Program-made: the position numbers and the translations under genes
The notes under the pieces: model-generated
What the model saw: the letters and a program-made list of their open reading frames with translations, nothing else
The model's database searches: none
Told to the model about the DNA's origin: nothing
Shown: in pieces, positions 47,618 to 56,204 of the stretch
Position numbering within the stretch: the first letter of the stretch is position 1
How the letters are laid out: every line of letters starts with the position of its first letter
Assembly: GCF_022179065.1 (NCBI RefSeq)
Contig: NZ_BPQD01000007.1
Location: forward strand, 1 to 64,000
From: Methylobacterium adhaesivum
Lineage (GTDB): Bacteria > Pseudomonadota > Alphaproteobacteria > Rhizobiales > Beijerinckiaceae
Direction of reading: 5' to 3'
Length of the DNA stretch: 64,000 bases

Positions 47618-49018
47618 TCATTCCGCCGCGTCGAGGCGGGGCCGCTCGATCTCGGCGCGTTCGCGCTTCACCAATTCGGCCGTGAGGAACGCCACCTCCA
47701 GGGCCTGCTCCGCGTTGAGGCGCGGGTCGCAGTAGGTGTGGTAGCGGTCCTGCAGGTCGTCGGCCGTGAGGGCACGGGCGCCGCCGGTGCATTCGGTGAC
47801 GTTCTTACCGGTCATTTCGAGATGGATGCCGCCCGCGATGGTGCCCTCGGCCCGGTGGATGCCGAAGAAGCCCTCGATCTCCTGCATCACCCGCTCGAAC
47901 GGCCGGGTCTTGTAGCCGCCGGCCGAGATGGTGTTGCCGTGCATGGGATCGCACACCCACACGACCTTGCGACCCTCGCGCTCCACCGCCCGGATCAGGC
48001 CCGGCAGGTGGTCGCCGACCTTCTCGGCACCGAACCGGCAGATGAGGGTGAGGCGCCCGGCCTCGTTGGCGGGGTTGAGCTGGTCGATGAGCCCGATCAA
48101 GCCCTCGGCAGTCATCGACGGCCCGCACTTGAGGCCGATGGGATTCCGGATACCGCGGGCAAACTCGACATGCGCGTGATCGGCCTGCCGGGTGCGGTCG
48201 CCGATCCACAGCATGTGGCCCGACGTGGCGTACCAGTCACCGCTCGTGGAATCGACGCGGGTCAGCGCCTCCTCGTAGCCGAGCAGCAGGGCCTCGTGGC
48301 TGGTGTAGAAGTCCGTGGTGCGAACCTCCTGGTGCGTCTCGGGATTGATCCCGATGGCGCGCATGAAGTCGAGGGTCTCGGTCATGCGCTCGGCGCAATC
48401 GGCGTAGCGCGCGGATTGGGGCGAATCCTTCACGAAGCCGAGCATCCAGCGATGCGAGTTCTCGAGATTGGCGTAACCACCCGTCGCGAAGGCGCGCAGC
48501 AGGTTGAGGGTCGCGGCCGACTGGCGGTACGCCTCGAGCTGCCGACGCGGATCGGGCACGCGGGCCTCCTCCGTGAACGTCAGTCCGTTGACGATGTCGC
48601 CGCGGTAGCTCGGCAGGGTCACGCCGCCCAGGGTCTCGGTGGGTGACGAGCGCGGCTTGGCGAACTGCCCGGCGATGCGGCCGACCTTCACCACGGGCGA
48701 ACCGCCCGCGAAGGTGAGCACCAGGGCCATCTGCAGGAACACCCGGAAGAAGTCGCGGATGTTGTCGGCCGAATGCTCGTCGAAGCTCTCGGCGCAATCA
48801 CCGCCCTGGAGCAGGAAGGCCTCGCCCGTCGAGACCCGCGCCAGCGCCGATTTCAGCTTCCGCGCTTCCCCAGCGAAGACGAGGGGCGGAAAGCTCGCGA
48901 GTTGGGTCTCGACCGCGGCGAGGGCGGCGGCATCCGGATAAGCCGGCACCTGCTGGATCGGCAGATCGCGCCAAGATTTCGGCGTCCAGCCCGTCTTCGA
49001 TGTCCGACGCTCGCCCAT
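47618..49018 (-). CDS. 3-deoxy-7-phosphoheptulonate synthase, class II
   Basis: A 466-residue class II (plant/Mycobacterium-type) DAHP synthase. Signatures: [19 protein letters not shown] at the N-terminus, [62 protein letters not shown], and [10 protein letters not shown]. It joins phosphoenolpyruvate and erythrose 4-phosphate at the start of the shikimate pathway, with a divalent metal (Cys, His, Glu, Asp ligands in the family). I chose the ATG at 49018 after GGGAG; a few codons further upstream are not conserved. A perfect terminator follows the stop. No other aro gene is nearby. Confidence 0.95.
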   Translation of the reverse strand: MGERRTSKTGWTPKSWRDLPIQQVPAYPDAAALAAVETQLASFPPLVFAGEARKLKSALARVSTGEAFLLQGGDCAESFDEHSADNIRDFFRVFLQMALVLTFAGGSPVVKVGRIAGQFAKPRSSPTETLGGVTLPSYRGDIVNGLTFTEEARVPDPRRQLEAYRQSAATLNLLRAFATGGYANLENSHRWMLGFVKDSPQSARYADCAERMTETLDFMRAIGINPETHQEVRTTDFYTSHEALLLGYEEALTRVDSTSGDWYATSGHMLWIGDRTRQADHAHVEFARGIRNPIGLKCGPSMTAEGLIGLIDQLNPANEAGRLTLICRFGAEKVGDHLPGLIRAVEREGRKVVWVCDPMHGNTISAGGYKTRPFERVMQEIEGFFGIHRAEGTIAGGIHLEMTGKNVTECTGGARALTADDLQDRYHTYCDPRLNAEQALEVAFLTAELVKRERAEIERPRLDAAE

Positions 49019-49146
49019 GATTGTCTCCCGCCACCCCTCGGCCGGCTTGTCCGCGCACACAGGATGCGACGCGGAAAGCGCGGCTTATAGAGGGGTTTGC
49101 CGGCAGACGCGAGGGTCGGGCAGCACGGTGCGGTCCGCGTGCCGAT

Positions 49147-49446
49147 TCAGGCGACGTCACCGTCCTCGATGGCGATGCCATGCTCCGACAGGATCCAGAA
49201 GATCGCCTCCAGATCCTCGGAGGTGACGTCACGGGGCGGCAGAGCCTCCTCGAGATCGTCGTAGGTCAGTCGGCGCATGCGCTGCGCCTCAGCCTTGGCG
49301 AGCAGGATATCGACCGTCTTGCGCATGTCCTCCGGCAAGGCATCGTGGCTCGGCAGGCGATAGTCGTCGACGGGATCCAGCGCCTCCGCGAGCATCCGGT
49401 CGATGATGGCCTGACGGCGATCGTGCGCGTCGTCGTGCTGTTCCAT
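49147..49446 (-). CDS. stand-alone sigma-70 region 1.1 domain protein
   Basis: A 99-residue acidic protein. Residues 60-95 read LTYDDLEEALPPRDVTSEDL and EAIFWILSEHGIAIED, matching region 1.1 of primary sigma factors (typically VTYDELNAALPPEEVSSEQIED...LSEMGINV), while the first 55 residues are a helical, acidic section. No region 2-4 is present, so this is not a sigma factor. In full-length sigma-70, region 1.1 is a negatively charged DNA mimic in the main RNAP channel. A free domain might modulate RNAP or bind DNA-binding clefts, which is inference. It lies 7 bases from the end of the molybdopterin oxidoreductase gene, on the same strand, probably cotranscribed. Confidence 0.75.
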   Translation of the reverse strand: MEQHDDAHDRRQAIIDRMLAEALDPVDDYRLPSHDALPEDMRKTVDILLAKAEAQRMRRLTYDDLEEALPPRDVTSEDLEAIFWILSEHGIAIEDGDVA

Positions 49447-49453
49447 GGAGATG

Positions 49454-51769
49454 TTATGGGTCGCGCGGGCGACGCGTCGAGGGGGTGATCCGGACGGGAA
49501 TCGCCTTGGCCGCCGGGGTCTTCGACTGTTCGTCGTGGTGCCAGAGGGGGATCAGCGGGTTCAGCTCCGGATAGTAACCGCCGCAATTGCCCGGCGGGAT
49601 GTCGTACGCGATCACGCGCAACCCCTTCACCGTGCGGGTGAACCCGTCCTCGGAGGGGGTCGAGAGGTTGACGCTGTCGCCGTCGCGCACGCCGATGCGG
49701 GCAAGGTCGGCCGCGTTCATGAACAGGATCATGCGCGTCCCCTTCACCCCCCGGAAGCGGTCGTCATAGCCGTAAATCGTGGTGTTGAACTGATCGTTCG
49801 AGCGCAAGGTGATGAGGTCGAGGATGTCCGGGCCGCGTGCCGGCATGTCGGGATCTTCATCGAGACCGGCAGGCACGATGAAGTTGGCCTTGCCCGTCTC
49901 GGTCTCCCACTTGCGCTCGCGGGCCGGGATCGGCTTGTGCAGGCCGCCCGGCTCGAACATCCGCCCGTTGAGGTCGTGGAACACGCTCGGATAGGTCGCC
50001 TCGATGGCGTCGCGGACCTTGGCGTAATCGCCGACCCAGGCGTCCCAATCGACCTTCGGATTCGGGGCGAGCGTCGCCTTGGCGAGTTCGGCGACGATCC
50101 AGGGCTCGGAACGGACCTCTGCGCTCACCGGCTTGGTGAAGCCGCGCGAGCCGTGGAAGCACGAGGTCGAATCCTCCATGGACACCGCCTGGATGCCCGT
50201 CGCCTGGGCGTCGATCTCGATGCGGCCGAGGCAGGGGAGCAGGTACGCAACGGTGCCGTTGACGAGATGCGAGCGGTTGAGCTTCGTCGCAATCTGCACG
50301 GTGAGGCGCATCCCGCGCCACGCCTCCTCCATCCGCACCGTATCGGGGATCGCGCGCACGAAGTTGCCGCCGAGACTCACGAACGCCTTCACCGATCCGT
50401 CGAGGATGCCCTCGCAGGCCTCCACGGTGTTGAGGCCCTTTTCACGGGGCGGCTCGAATCCGTATTGCTCGGCGAGGGTATCGAGGGGCGCGAGTTCGGG
50501 TTTCTCGGTGATGCCCACCGTGCGTTGGCCCTGGACGTTGGAATGCCCGCGCACGGGGCAGAGGCCGGCGCCGGGGCGCCCCACATTGCCGCGCAGGAGC
50601 ATGAGGTTGACGAGCATCTGCACCGACTCGGTGCCCTTGCGATGCTGGGTCAGGCCCATGCCGTAGACGCCGAGCACGGCCCGCGCCCGGCCATAGACCG
50701 CAGCGGCGGATTCGATGGCCGCGCGTGTAAGTCCCGAGCGGGCCTCCAGGGCCGCCCAATCCTGACCTTCACAAAAGGCCTTGAAGGCGTCGAGTCCGTG
50801 CGTGTGCTCCTCAATGAAGGCCACGTCGAGGATGCGCGGACGACCGACCGCTTGCGCCTCGTCGTCGGCGGAGAACAGCGCCTTGCACATCCCAGTCAGG
50901 GCGGCGATGTCCCCGCCGGCCTTCACCTGGTGATACTGCGTCGAGATCTCGGTCTCGCTCCGGGTCGCCATCTCGATGGGCGATTGCGGATTGGTGAACC
51001 GCTCCAGCCCGCGCTCGCGCAAGGGATTGAACGTGACGATGGGCACCCGGCGCTTGCGGGCTTCCTGCAGGGGATGAAGCATGCGCGGCGAATTGGAGCC
51101 GACGTTCTGACCGAAGAACAGGATCAGGTCGGTGGTCTCGAAATCCTCCAGCACCGTGGTGCCGACGGCCGAACCGATGGAGGCCTTGAGGCCGACCGAG
51201 GTCGGCTCGTGGCACATGTTGGAGGAATCCGGCAGGTTGTTGTTGCCGTACATCCGCGCGAACAGCGCGTACATGTAGGACGTCTCGAGGGACGCCCGGC
51301 CCGACGCGTAGCAGACGACGGATTTCGGATCCAAAGCTCGCAGTTCCCAGCCGATCTCGGCGAACGCCTCGGCCCACGCCACGGGCACGTAGCGGTCGCT
51401 CGCCGGATCGTAACGGAGCGGATGAGTGAGCCGGCCCTTCTCTTCCAGAGCGTAATCGCTCCAACCCAGCAGTTCCGTCACCGTATGCTCGGCGAAGAAG
51501 TCCGGGCCGACGCGCTTCGGCGTCTGCTCCCAAACCGTGGCCTTGGCGCCGTTCTCGCAATATTCGAACATCGCCGGCTTGCTGGGCTTCGACCAAGCGC
51601 AGGAGGTGCACATGAAGCCGTCGGGCTTGTTCTGCTTCAGCAGCAGCGCCGCTCCCGAGGCGGGAATCTCCTCCCGCAGCAGGATCTCGGCGAGCGACGC
51701 GGCGGAGCCCCAGCCGCCCGCCGGACCGTTGTAGGGTTCGATCTTCGGGTCGGCCATCTTGTCGGTCAT
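49454..51769 (-). CDS. YdeP/FdhF-family molybdopterin oxidoreductase
   Basis: A 771-residue Mo/W-bispterin protein of the YdeP (FdhF-like) group. An N-terminal Cys pair (MCTSCAWSKPSKP, residues about 53-56) stands where formate dehydrogenases have a full [4Fe-4S] site; only two Cys are obvious, fitting the YdeP group. Then YASGRASLETSYMYALFARMYGNNNLPDSSNMCHEPT (signature of the group), LFFGQNVGSNSPRMLHPL, PGAGLCPVRGHSNVQG, and the C-terminal molydopterin guanine dinucleotide-binding part TLRSNDQFNTTIYGYDDRFRGVKG. Some relatives support acid resistance. No electron-transfer subunit is encoded beside it. The ATG at 51769 has GGAG upstream in GGAGCTCTCC. Confidence 0.9.
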   Translation of the reverse strand: MTDKMADPKIEPYNGPAGGWGSAASLAEILLREEIPASGAALLLKQNKPDGFMCTSCAWSKPSKPAMFEYCENGAKATVWEQTPKRVGPDFFAEHTVTELLGWSDYALEEKGRLTHPLRYDPASDRYVPVAWAEAFAEIGWELRALDPKSVVCYASGRASLETSYMYALFARMYGNNNLPDSSNMCHEPTSVGLKASIGSAVGTTVLEDFETTDLILFFGQNVGSNSPRMLHPLQEARKRRVPIVTFNPLRERGLERFTNPQSPIEMATRSETEISTQYHQVKAGGDIAALTGMCKALFSADDEAQAVGRPRILDVAFIEEHTHGLDAFKAFCEGQDWAALEARSGLTRAAIESAAAVYGRARAVLGVYGMGLTQHRKGTESVQMLVNLMLLRGNVGRPGAGLCPVRGHSNVQGQRTVGITEKPELAPLDTLAEQYGFEPPREKGLNTVEACEGILDGSVKAFVSLGGNFVRAIPDTVRMEEAWRGMRLTVQIATKLNRSHLVNGTVAYLLPCLGRIEIDAQATGIQAVSMEDSTSCFHGSRGFTKPVSAEVRSEPWIVAELAKATLAPNPKVDWDAWVGDYAKVRDAIEATYPSVFHDLNGRMFEPGGLHKPIPARERKWETETGKANFIVPAGLDEDPDMPARGPDILDLITLRSNDQFNTTIYGYDDRFRGVKGTRMILFMNAADLARIGVRDGDSVNLSTPSEDGFTRTVKGLRVIAYDIPPGNCGGYYPELNPLIPLWHHDEQSKTPAAKAIPVRITPSTRRPRDP

Positions 51770-51850
51770 GGAGAGCTCCGGATGCGGACGAGCGCCTCCG
51801 GCAACCGCTCCCACCCGTGCCGCGTTCCCGGCTGCGACGGTGGAGGCCCC

Positions 51851-53236
51851 TTAGCCCACGTTGTCGGGGTGCTTTTTCGCCACGGGCGTCCGCATGGTGA
51901 CGAGTTCCTCGCCAGCGGTGGGGTGGACCGCGATCGTCCGATCGAAATCAGCCTTCGTCGCCCCCATGGTGACGGCGATGCCCACCGCCTGGATGATCTC
52001 GCCGGCATCGTGACCGAGGATATGGACACCCACGACCCGATCGCTGGCGCAGTCGACGATGACCTTCATCAGGACCTTCTCGTCACGCCCCGACAAAGTC
52101 GCCTTCATCGGGCGGAAGCTCGACCGGTAGACGTCGATGCGGGCGTAGAGCTTGCGCGCCGTATCCTCGTTGTGCCCGACGACGCCGATCTCGGGAGTCG
52201 AGAACACGGCCGTCGGGATGAGATCGTGGTCGACGCACCACGATTTGCCCCCGAACACCGTATCGGCGAAGGCGTGGCCCTCGCGGATGGCGATGGGGGT
52301 CAGGGCCGCACGGTTCGTGACGTCGCCCACCGCATAGACCGACGGCACGCGGGTCTGCGAGAACGCGTCGACGGGGATCGCGCCGGCCTCGTCGAGTTCG
52401 ATGCCCACTCTGTCCAGCCCGAGCCCATCGACCTTCGGACGCCGGCCCGTGGCGTAGAGAACCTCATCGACCTCCAGGGCGGATCCATCGCTCAGGGTCG
52501 CCCGCAGGCCGCCCGCGACACGCTCCAGGCGTTCGACGTTGGTTCCAAGGCGCAGGTCCATGCGCTTGGCATAGGCCGTGTCGAGCGCCTCGCGGATCTC
52601 GTCGTCGAACCCGCGCAGGAGTTGGTCGCCGCGATGCGCCAGGGTGGTACGTGACCCGAGGGACGCGAACACGCCGGCAAATTCCACCGCGATGTAGCCG
52701 CCGCCGACCACGAGGATGCGCTCCGGCAGGCGATCCAGCTCGAACACCTCGTTCGACGTGATGGCGAGTTCACAGCCCGGCACTTCAGGCACCTTCACCG
52801 GATGGGCGCCCACGGCGACGAGGATGACCCTGGCCCGCACCCGACGGTTCGAGCCGACGAGGCGCACCGTATGGGCGTCCTCGATCACCGCGCGCTCGTG
52901 CACGAGGGTGACACCGGCCTTGTCCAGGTTGGTCCCGTAGATGCCCTCGAGCCGGGCCACCTCGGCGTCGCGCCGGGCCTTCAGCACGCTCCAGTCGAAG
53001 CGCGGCTCGGGGACGGTCCAGCCGAAGCCGGCGGCATCCTCGAACTCCCCGCGGAAGCGGCCGGCATAGACCATCAGCTTCTTGGGGACGCAGCCCCGGA
53101 TGACGCAGGTGCCGCCGACCCGGTACTCCTCGGCCAGTTGGACCCGTGCGCCGTGTCCGGCCGCGATCCGGGCGGCCCGCACGCCGCCGGAGCCCCCGCC
53201 GATGACGAACAGATCGACGTCGAAATCCTGGTTCAT
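51851..53236 (-). CDS. gor: glutathione-disulfide reductase
   Basis: A 461-residue FAD disulfide reductase. FAD site VIGGGSGGVRAARIAAGHGARV; redox-active Cys44 and Cys49 in GGTCVIRGCVPKKL; NAD(P)-binding ILVVGGGYIAVEFAGVFASLG; second FAD motif VYAVGDVTNRAALTP; catalytic His/Glu in VHPTAGEELVTM near the C-terminus. The NADPH-binding Arg-type residues after GGGYIAVEF cannot be settled by eye. It regenerates glutathione. The gene follows ydeP on the same strand after about 80 bases (transcription order gor then the oxidoreductase). Length and motif order are typical. Confidence 0.94.
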   Translation of the reverse strand: MNQDFDVDLFVIGGGSGGVRAARIAAGHGARVQLAEEYRVGGTCVIRGCVPKKLMVYAGRFRGEFEDAAGFGWTVPEPRFDWSVLKARRDAEVARLEGIYGTNLDKAGVTLVHERAVIEDAHTVRLVGSNRRVRARVILVAVGAHPVKVPEVPGCELAITSNEVFELDRLPERILVVGGGYIAVEFAGVFASLGSRTTLAHRGDQLLRGFDDEIREALDTAYAKRMDLRLGTNVERLERVAGGLRATLSDGSALEVDEVLYATGRRPKVDGLGLDRVGIELDEAGAIPVDAFSQTRVPSVYAVGDVTNRAALTPIAIREGHAFADTVFGGKSWCVDHDLIPTAVFSTPEIGVVGHNEDTARKLYARIDVYRSSFRPMKATLSGRDEKVLMKVIVDCASDRVVGVHILGHDAGEIIQAVGIAVTMGATKADFDRTIAVHPTAGEELVTMRTPVAKKHPDNVG

Positions 53237-53332
53237 GCGGTTGCGTCCCGGCGATGACTGCGTTGGCGCTCTCCATCGCCCGAACCCCGCCCGGCTTCAA
53301 CCGAGACAGGCAGGCATCGGCGCAACAAAAAA

Positions 53333-53359
53333 GCCGCTTCCCCGGGCGGGGAAGCGGCC
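53333..53359 (-). terminator. Rho-independent terminator behind rpmG
   Basis: GCCGCTTCCCC and GGGGAAGCGGC form an 11-bp stem around GGGC-type loop sequence; on the minus strand the hairpin is followed by six T, 27 bases after the rpmG stop. A classic factor-independent terminator. Confidence 0.9.
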
Positions 53360-53386
53360 TGCACCGTCACGTTGCCGTGAAACGGC

Positions 53387-53554
53387 TTACTTGATCTTGG
53401 TTTCCTTGAAGTCGACGTGCTTACGCACGACGGGGTCGTACTTCTTCATCGAGAGCTTCTCGGTCTGCGTGCGGGAGTTCTTCTTCGTGACGTAGAAGTA
53501 ACCCGTATCGGCGGTCGAGATCAGCTTGATTTTGACGGTGACGGCCTTGGCCAT
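53387..53554 (-). CDS. rpmG: 50S ribosomal protein L33
   Basis: A 55-residue protein: [20 protein letters not shown] followed by [20 protein letters not shown] and ending in [13 protein letters not shown]. This is the L33 family in full, in the Cys-free form typical of many alphaproteobacteria (no zinc CxxC pair). The ATG is at 53554. A component of the large ribosomal subunit. The gene is a single transcription unit with its own strong terminator and is too short for a long-frame search. Confidence 0.97.
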   Translation of the reverse strand: MAKAVTVKIKLISTADTGYFYVTKKNSRTQTEKLSMKKYDPVVRKHVDFKETKIK

Positions 53555-53661
53555 GGCGCGGCGCTCCTATGATGGCGGCATTCCGCATCAGCGAAACGCA
53601 AAAGGACCGGCCCGAGCCGGCTGAATACCGGGGCGGTCATTGCCCCATCGGCCGGGTTTCG

Positions 53662-54834
53662 TCAAGGCCGGGGATAGCCGCGCAGGCGCCAGGCTACCAG
53701 GCCGGCATACGCGAGGAACAGGCCACAGAGCGTGTAGGCGAAGCCCTGGGGCGGCACGAGGTCCATGCCGCCACCGATGAGCGGCGGGCCGACCATGAGG
53801 CCGACATTGTAGAGCAGCACGAAGGCGGCGTTGGCCCCGGCGAGTTCCGGCCCGCGCACGCTGGCGCCGAGTTGGGCGAGCCCCACGGTGTAGAGGGTGC
53901 CGGCCAAGCCGCCCCAGACGAAGAGCAGGACGACGAGGGCCGGGAACGAGACGGAGGCGACGGGGATGAGCAGTGAGCCGAGCGCTCCGCATAACGCCGA
54001 AGTCAGCAGGACGAGGCGCCGGTCGATGCGGTCGGCAAGCCAGCCGAACGGGATCTGGAACACGACATTGCCGAGCGCCAGGGCGGAGACGAGGCCGGCT
54101 GCCGTCTGCGCGTCGTAGCCGAGACGCAGGCCGTAGAGGGGCAGGATGGCGAAGCCGCCGGTCTCGACGGCGCCGTAGACCAGGGCGGCGCCCGTCGCGG
54201 CGGGCGCGAGGCGGAGATAGGCGAGGAGCGAACGGCTACCGCCCTGCCCGATCTCGGGCGAGAGGCCGCGCGCGAGAAGCAAGGGAACCATGGCGGCGAC
54301 GAACAGGCCCGAGCCGGCAAGGTAGGGCGCGTATCCCTCCGTTCCGAGGAGTGCCAGCAGGGTCGGCCCGACGGCGAAGCCGAGGGCCAAGATCGTGGCG
54401 TAGATGCCCATCACCAGCCCGCGCCGGGCCGGCGGCGCCGCCTCGCTGATCCAGAACTCGGAGAGGACGAACAGGGCGCCCAGCGTCGCCGAGAAGACGA
54501 AGCGCAGGGGAAACCACCACACGATGTCTTGAAACACCTTGAACCCGGTGAGCATGAGCGCCCCGAGGCCCAGCGACAGGATCAAGAGGCGGACGACGCC
54601 GATGCGTGCGGCCACCCGGGGCACGAACGAAACTGTAAGGATGCTGGCCAGCCCCGCGACGGCGGTGTTCACGCCGATGAGCGTGCTGGAAGCGCCCATC
54701 CTTGCCATTTCGATGGACAGGAGCGGAATGGTGAGGCTGAGGCCGATGCCGACCACGGCGACACAGACGATGGCGGCGGTGATCGAGGCGAAGCGGGCGC
54801 GGTCGTCCGGCTCCGGCGGATTAGCGACGGGCAT
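53662..54834 (-). CDS. MFS transporter
   Basis: A 390-residue major facilitator with 12 predicted helices, beginning FASITAAIVCVAVVGIGLSLTIPLLSIEM. The loop 2-3 motif is RVAARIG instead of a full GxLADRxGRR, while the loop 8-9 copy FGWLADRIDRRLVLL is intact. It resembles the YcaD-like branch. Substrate unknown. The gene is alone between rpmG and the RND pump genes, both on the same strand, with gaps of about 100 bases on either side. Confidence 0.88.
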   Translation of the reverse strand: MPVANPPEPDDRARFASITAAIVCVAVVGIGLSLTIPLLSIEMARMGASSTLIGVNTAVAGLASILTVSFVPRVAARIGVVRLLILSLGLGALMLTGFKVFQDIVWWFPLRFVFSATLGALFVLSEFWISEAAPPARRGLVMGIYATILALGFAVGPTLLALLGTEGYAPYLAGSGLFVAAMVPLLLARGLSPEIGQGGSRSLLAYLRLAPAATGAALVYGAVETGGFAILPLYGLRLGYDAQTAAGLVSALALGNVVFQIPFGWLADRIDRRLVLLTSALCGALGSLLIPVASVSFPALVVLLFVWGGLAGTLYTVGLAQLGASVRGPELAGANAAFVLLYNVGLMVGPPLIGGGMDLVPPQGFAYTLCGLFLAYAGLVAWRLRGYPRP

Positions 54835-54926
54835 GAAGGGTAAAGACGGGTCCTTGAGCGAGCCGCGCGACGGCTCCGGGCCCGCCTTCTCTACCCCGAG
54901 CCGGGGCAGCGCAACCGGCGTACCGC

Positions 54927-56204
54927 TCAGCGCGCCGCCGCCGTCACCGGCTTGCCGTCGGATTTCGGGATCTGCCGTTCGATCTTCTGGCCGTCGCGCA
55001 GGTCGGCGGGTGGGCTCAGCACGATCTGCTCACCGCCCTCCAAGCCCCGGTCGATCTCCAGCGTGGTGCCGAGGTCGCGCTGGACATGGACGGTGCGCCA
55101 GCGCGCCTGCCCGTCATCGCCCGCGATGGCGACCTGGGTGCCGCGCTGGTTGAACACCATGGCCTCGGCCGGGATCACGGCCATGGCTTGGGTGCGCGGC
55201 ACCTTGAAGGTTACGGACACGTAGAGGCCGGCGCGCAGGGCGAGATCGGCGTTGGGCACGTCGACCTGAGTGGTGAGGGTGCGTGAGGACAGGAGGAGCG
55301 CCACGGAACTGCGCTCGACCTTGCCGGAGAACACGCGGTTGGGCATCTGCGGCACCCGCACGACGGCGTCGAGCCCATCACGGATGCCCCCCGCAGCGCT
55401 CTGGGGTACGTTCACGGAGACGCGCAGGACGTCGTCGCGATCCATGCCGAGGAGGGCGGTGCCGGTACCATCGGCGTGGACGAGATCGCCGACATCGACG
55501 CCGCGCGTGGTGATCACTCCGTCGAAAGGGGCGACGATGTCCTTGAAGCCAGTGAGGGCCTTCAGCCGGTCGACGGTGGCGGCCTGCGCCTTGATGTTGG
55601 CTTCGGCCACCTTCACGCCCGCCTCGGCCGAGGCCAGGGTCGCGGTCTGGCTGAGCACGCTCGCCTGGGAATTGTCGGCGTTCTGCTTCGAGGCCCAGCC
55701 CTGGCCGGCGAGCGTCGAGGTGCGTGAGTTGGTGACGTTGGCGAGATTCACGTTGGCCTTGGCCTGATCGACCATGGAGCGGGCTTGGAGGAGCTGCGCC
55801 TGGAGCTGCCCGGCCTGGGCCTCGGCCTGAGCCAGCTGCTGGTCGAGGTCGGGGGCGGCGATCCGCAGGAGAATGTCGCCCTTACGCACACGGGAGCCGA
55901 TATCGACCCGGCGCTCGGCGATGTAGCCGGTGGCCCGGGCGTAGAGGGCGGCTCGGGCGAAGGCGTCGGTCTGGCCCGGCAGGGTGATCTCCAACGGCTT
56001 GTCGGCCCGCTCGACGGTGGCCGTGCGCAGGCGCGGAACGTGGGTCTCGATCTTGCGCTGGGTATCGGCGGCGGCGGCGCGCTGCTGCCACTGGCCGTAG
56101 CCGCCCCAAGCCAGCAGGCCGGCCACCCCGAGGCCGACGAGGACGAACGGCCCGGCGCGCGGCGGCGGGGGCACGTCGGACGGGTCGCGGGGGGCGTGGG
56201 TCAC
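54927..56204 (-). CDS. RND efflux membrane-fusion protein
   Basis: A 425-residue periplasmic adaptor. One N-terminal TM helix (PFVLVGLGVAGLLAWGGYG) replaces a cleavable signal or lipobox. Then the barrel-sandwich hybrid/lipoyl part (LPGQTDAFARAALYARATGYIAERRVDIGSRVRKGDILLRI), an alpha-helical hairpin rich in Gln/Ala (QQLAQAEAQAGQLQAQLLQ), the second lipoyl half (IVAPFDGVITTRGVDVGDLV) and beta-barrel/MP domains. It bridges the inner-membrane pump and an outer-membrane channel. The last codons of its own start overlap: its ATG at 56204 lies upstream of the pump's stop in transcription order, with ATGA-type overlap to the RND gene end at 56201, so the adaptor is translated after the pump? In fact the pump gene (59428-56201) is transcribed first and the adaptor follows. 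Confidence 0.92.
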   Translation of the reverse strand: MTHAPRDPSDVPPPPRAGPFVLVGLGVAGLLAWGGYGQWQQRAAAADTQRKIETHVPRLRTATVERADKPLEITLPGQTDAFARAALYARATGYIAERRVDIGSRVRKGDILLRIAAPDLDQQLAQAEAQAGQLQAQLLQARSMVDQAKANVNLANVTNSRTSTLAGQGWASKQNADNSQASVLSQTATLASAEAGVKVAEANIKAQAATVDRLKALTGFKDIVAPFDGVITTRGVDVGDLVHADGTGTALLGMDRDDVLRVSVNVPQSAAGGIRDGLDAVVRVPQMPNRVFSGKVERSSVALLLSSRTLTTQVDVPNADLALRAGLYVSVTFKVPRTQAMAVIPAEAMVFNQRGTQVAIAGDDGQARWRTVHVQRDLGTTLEIDRGLEGGEQIVLSPPADLRDGQKIERQIPKSDGKPVTAAAR

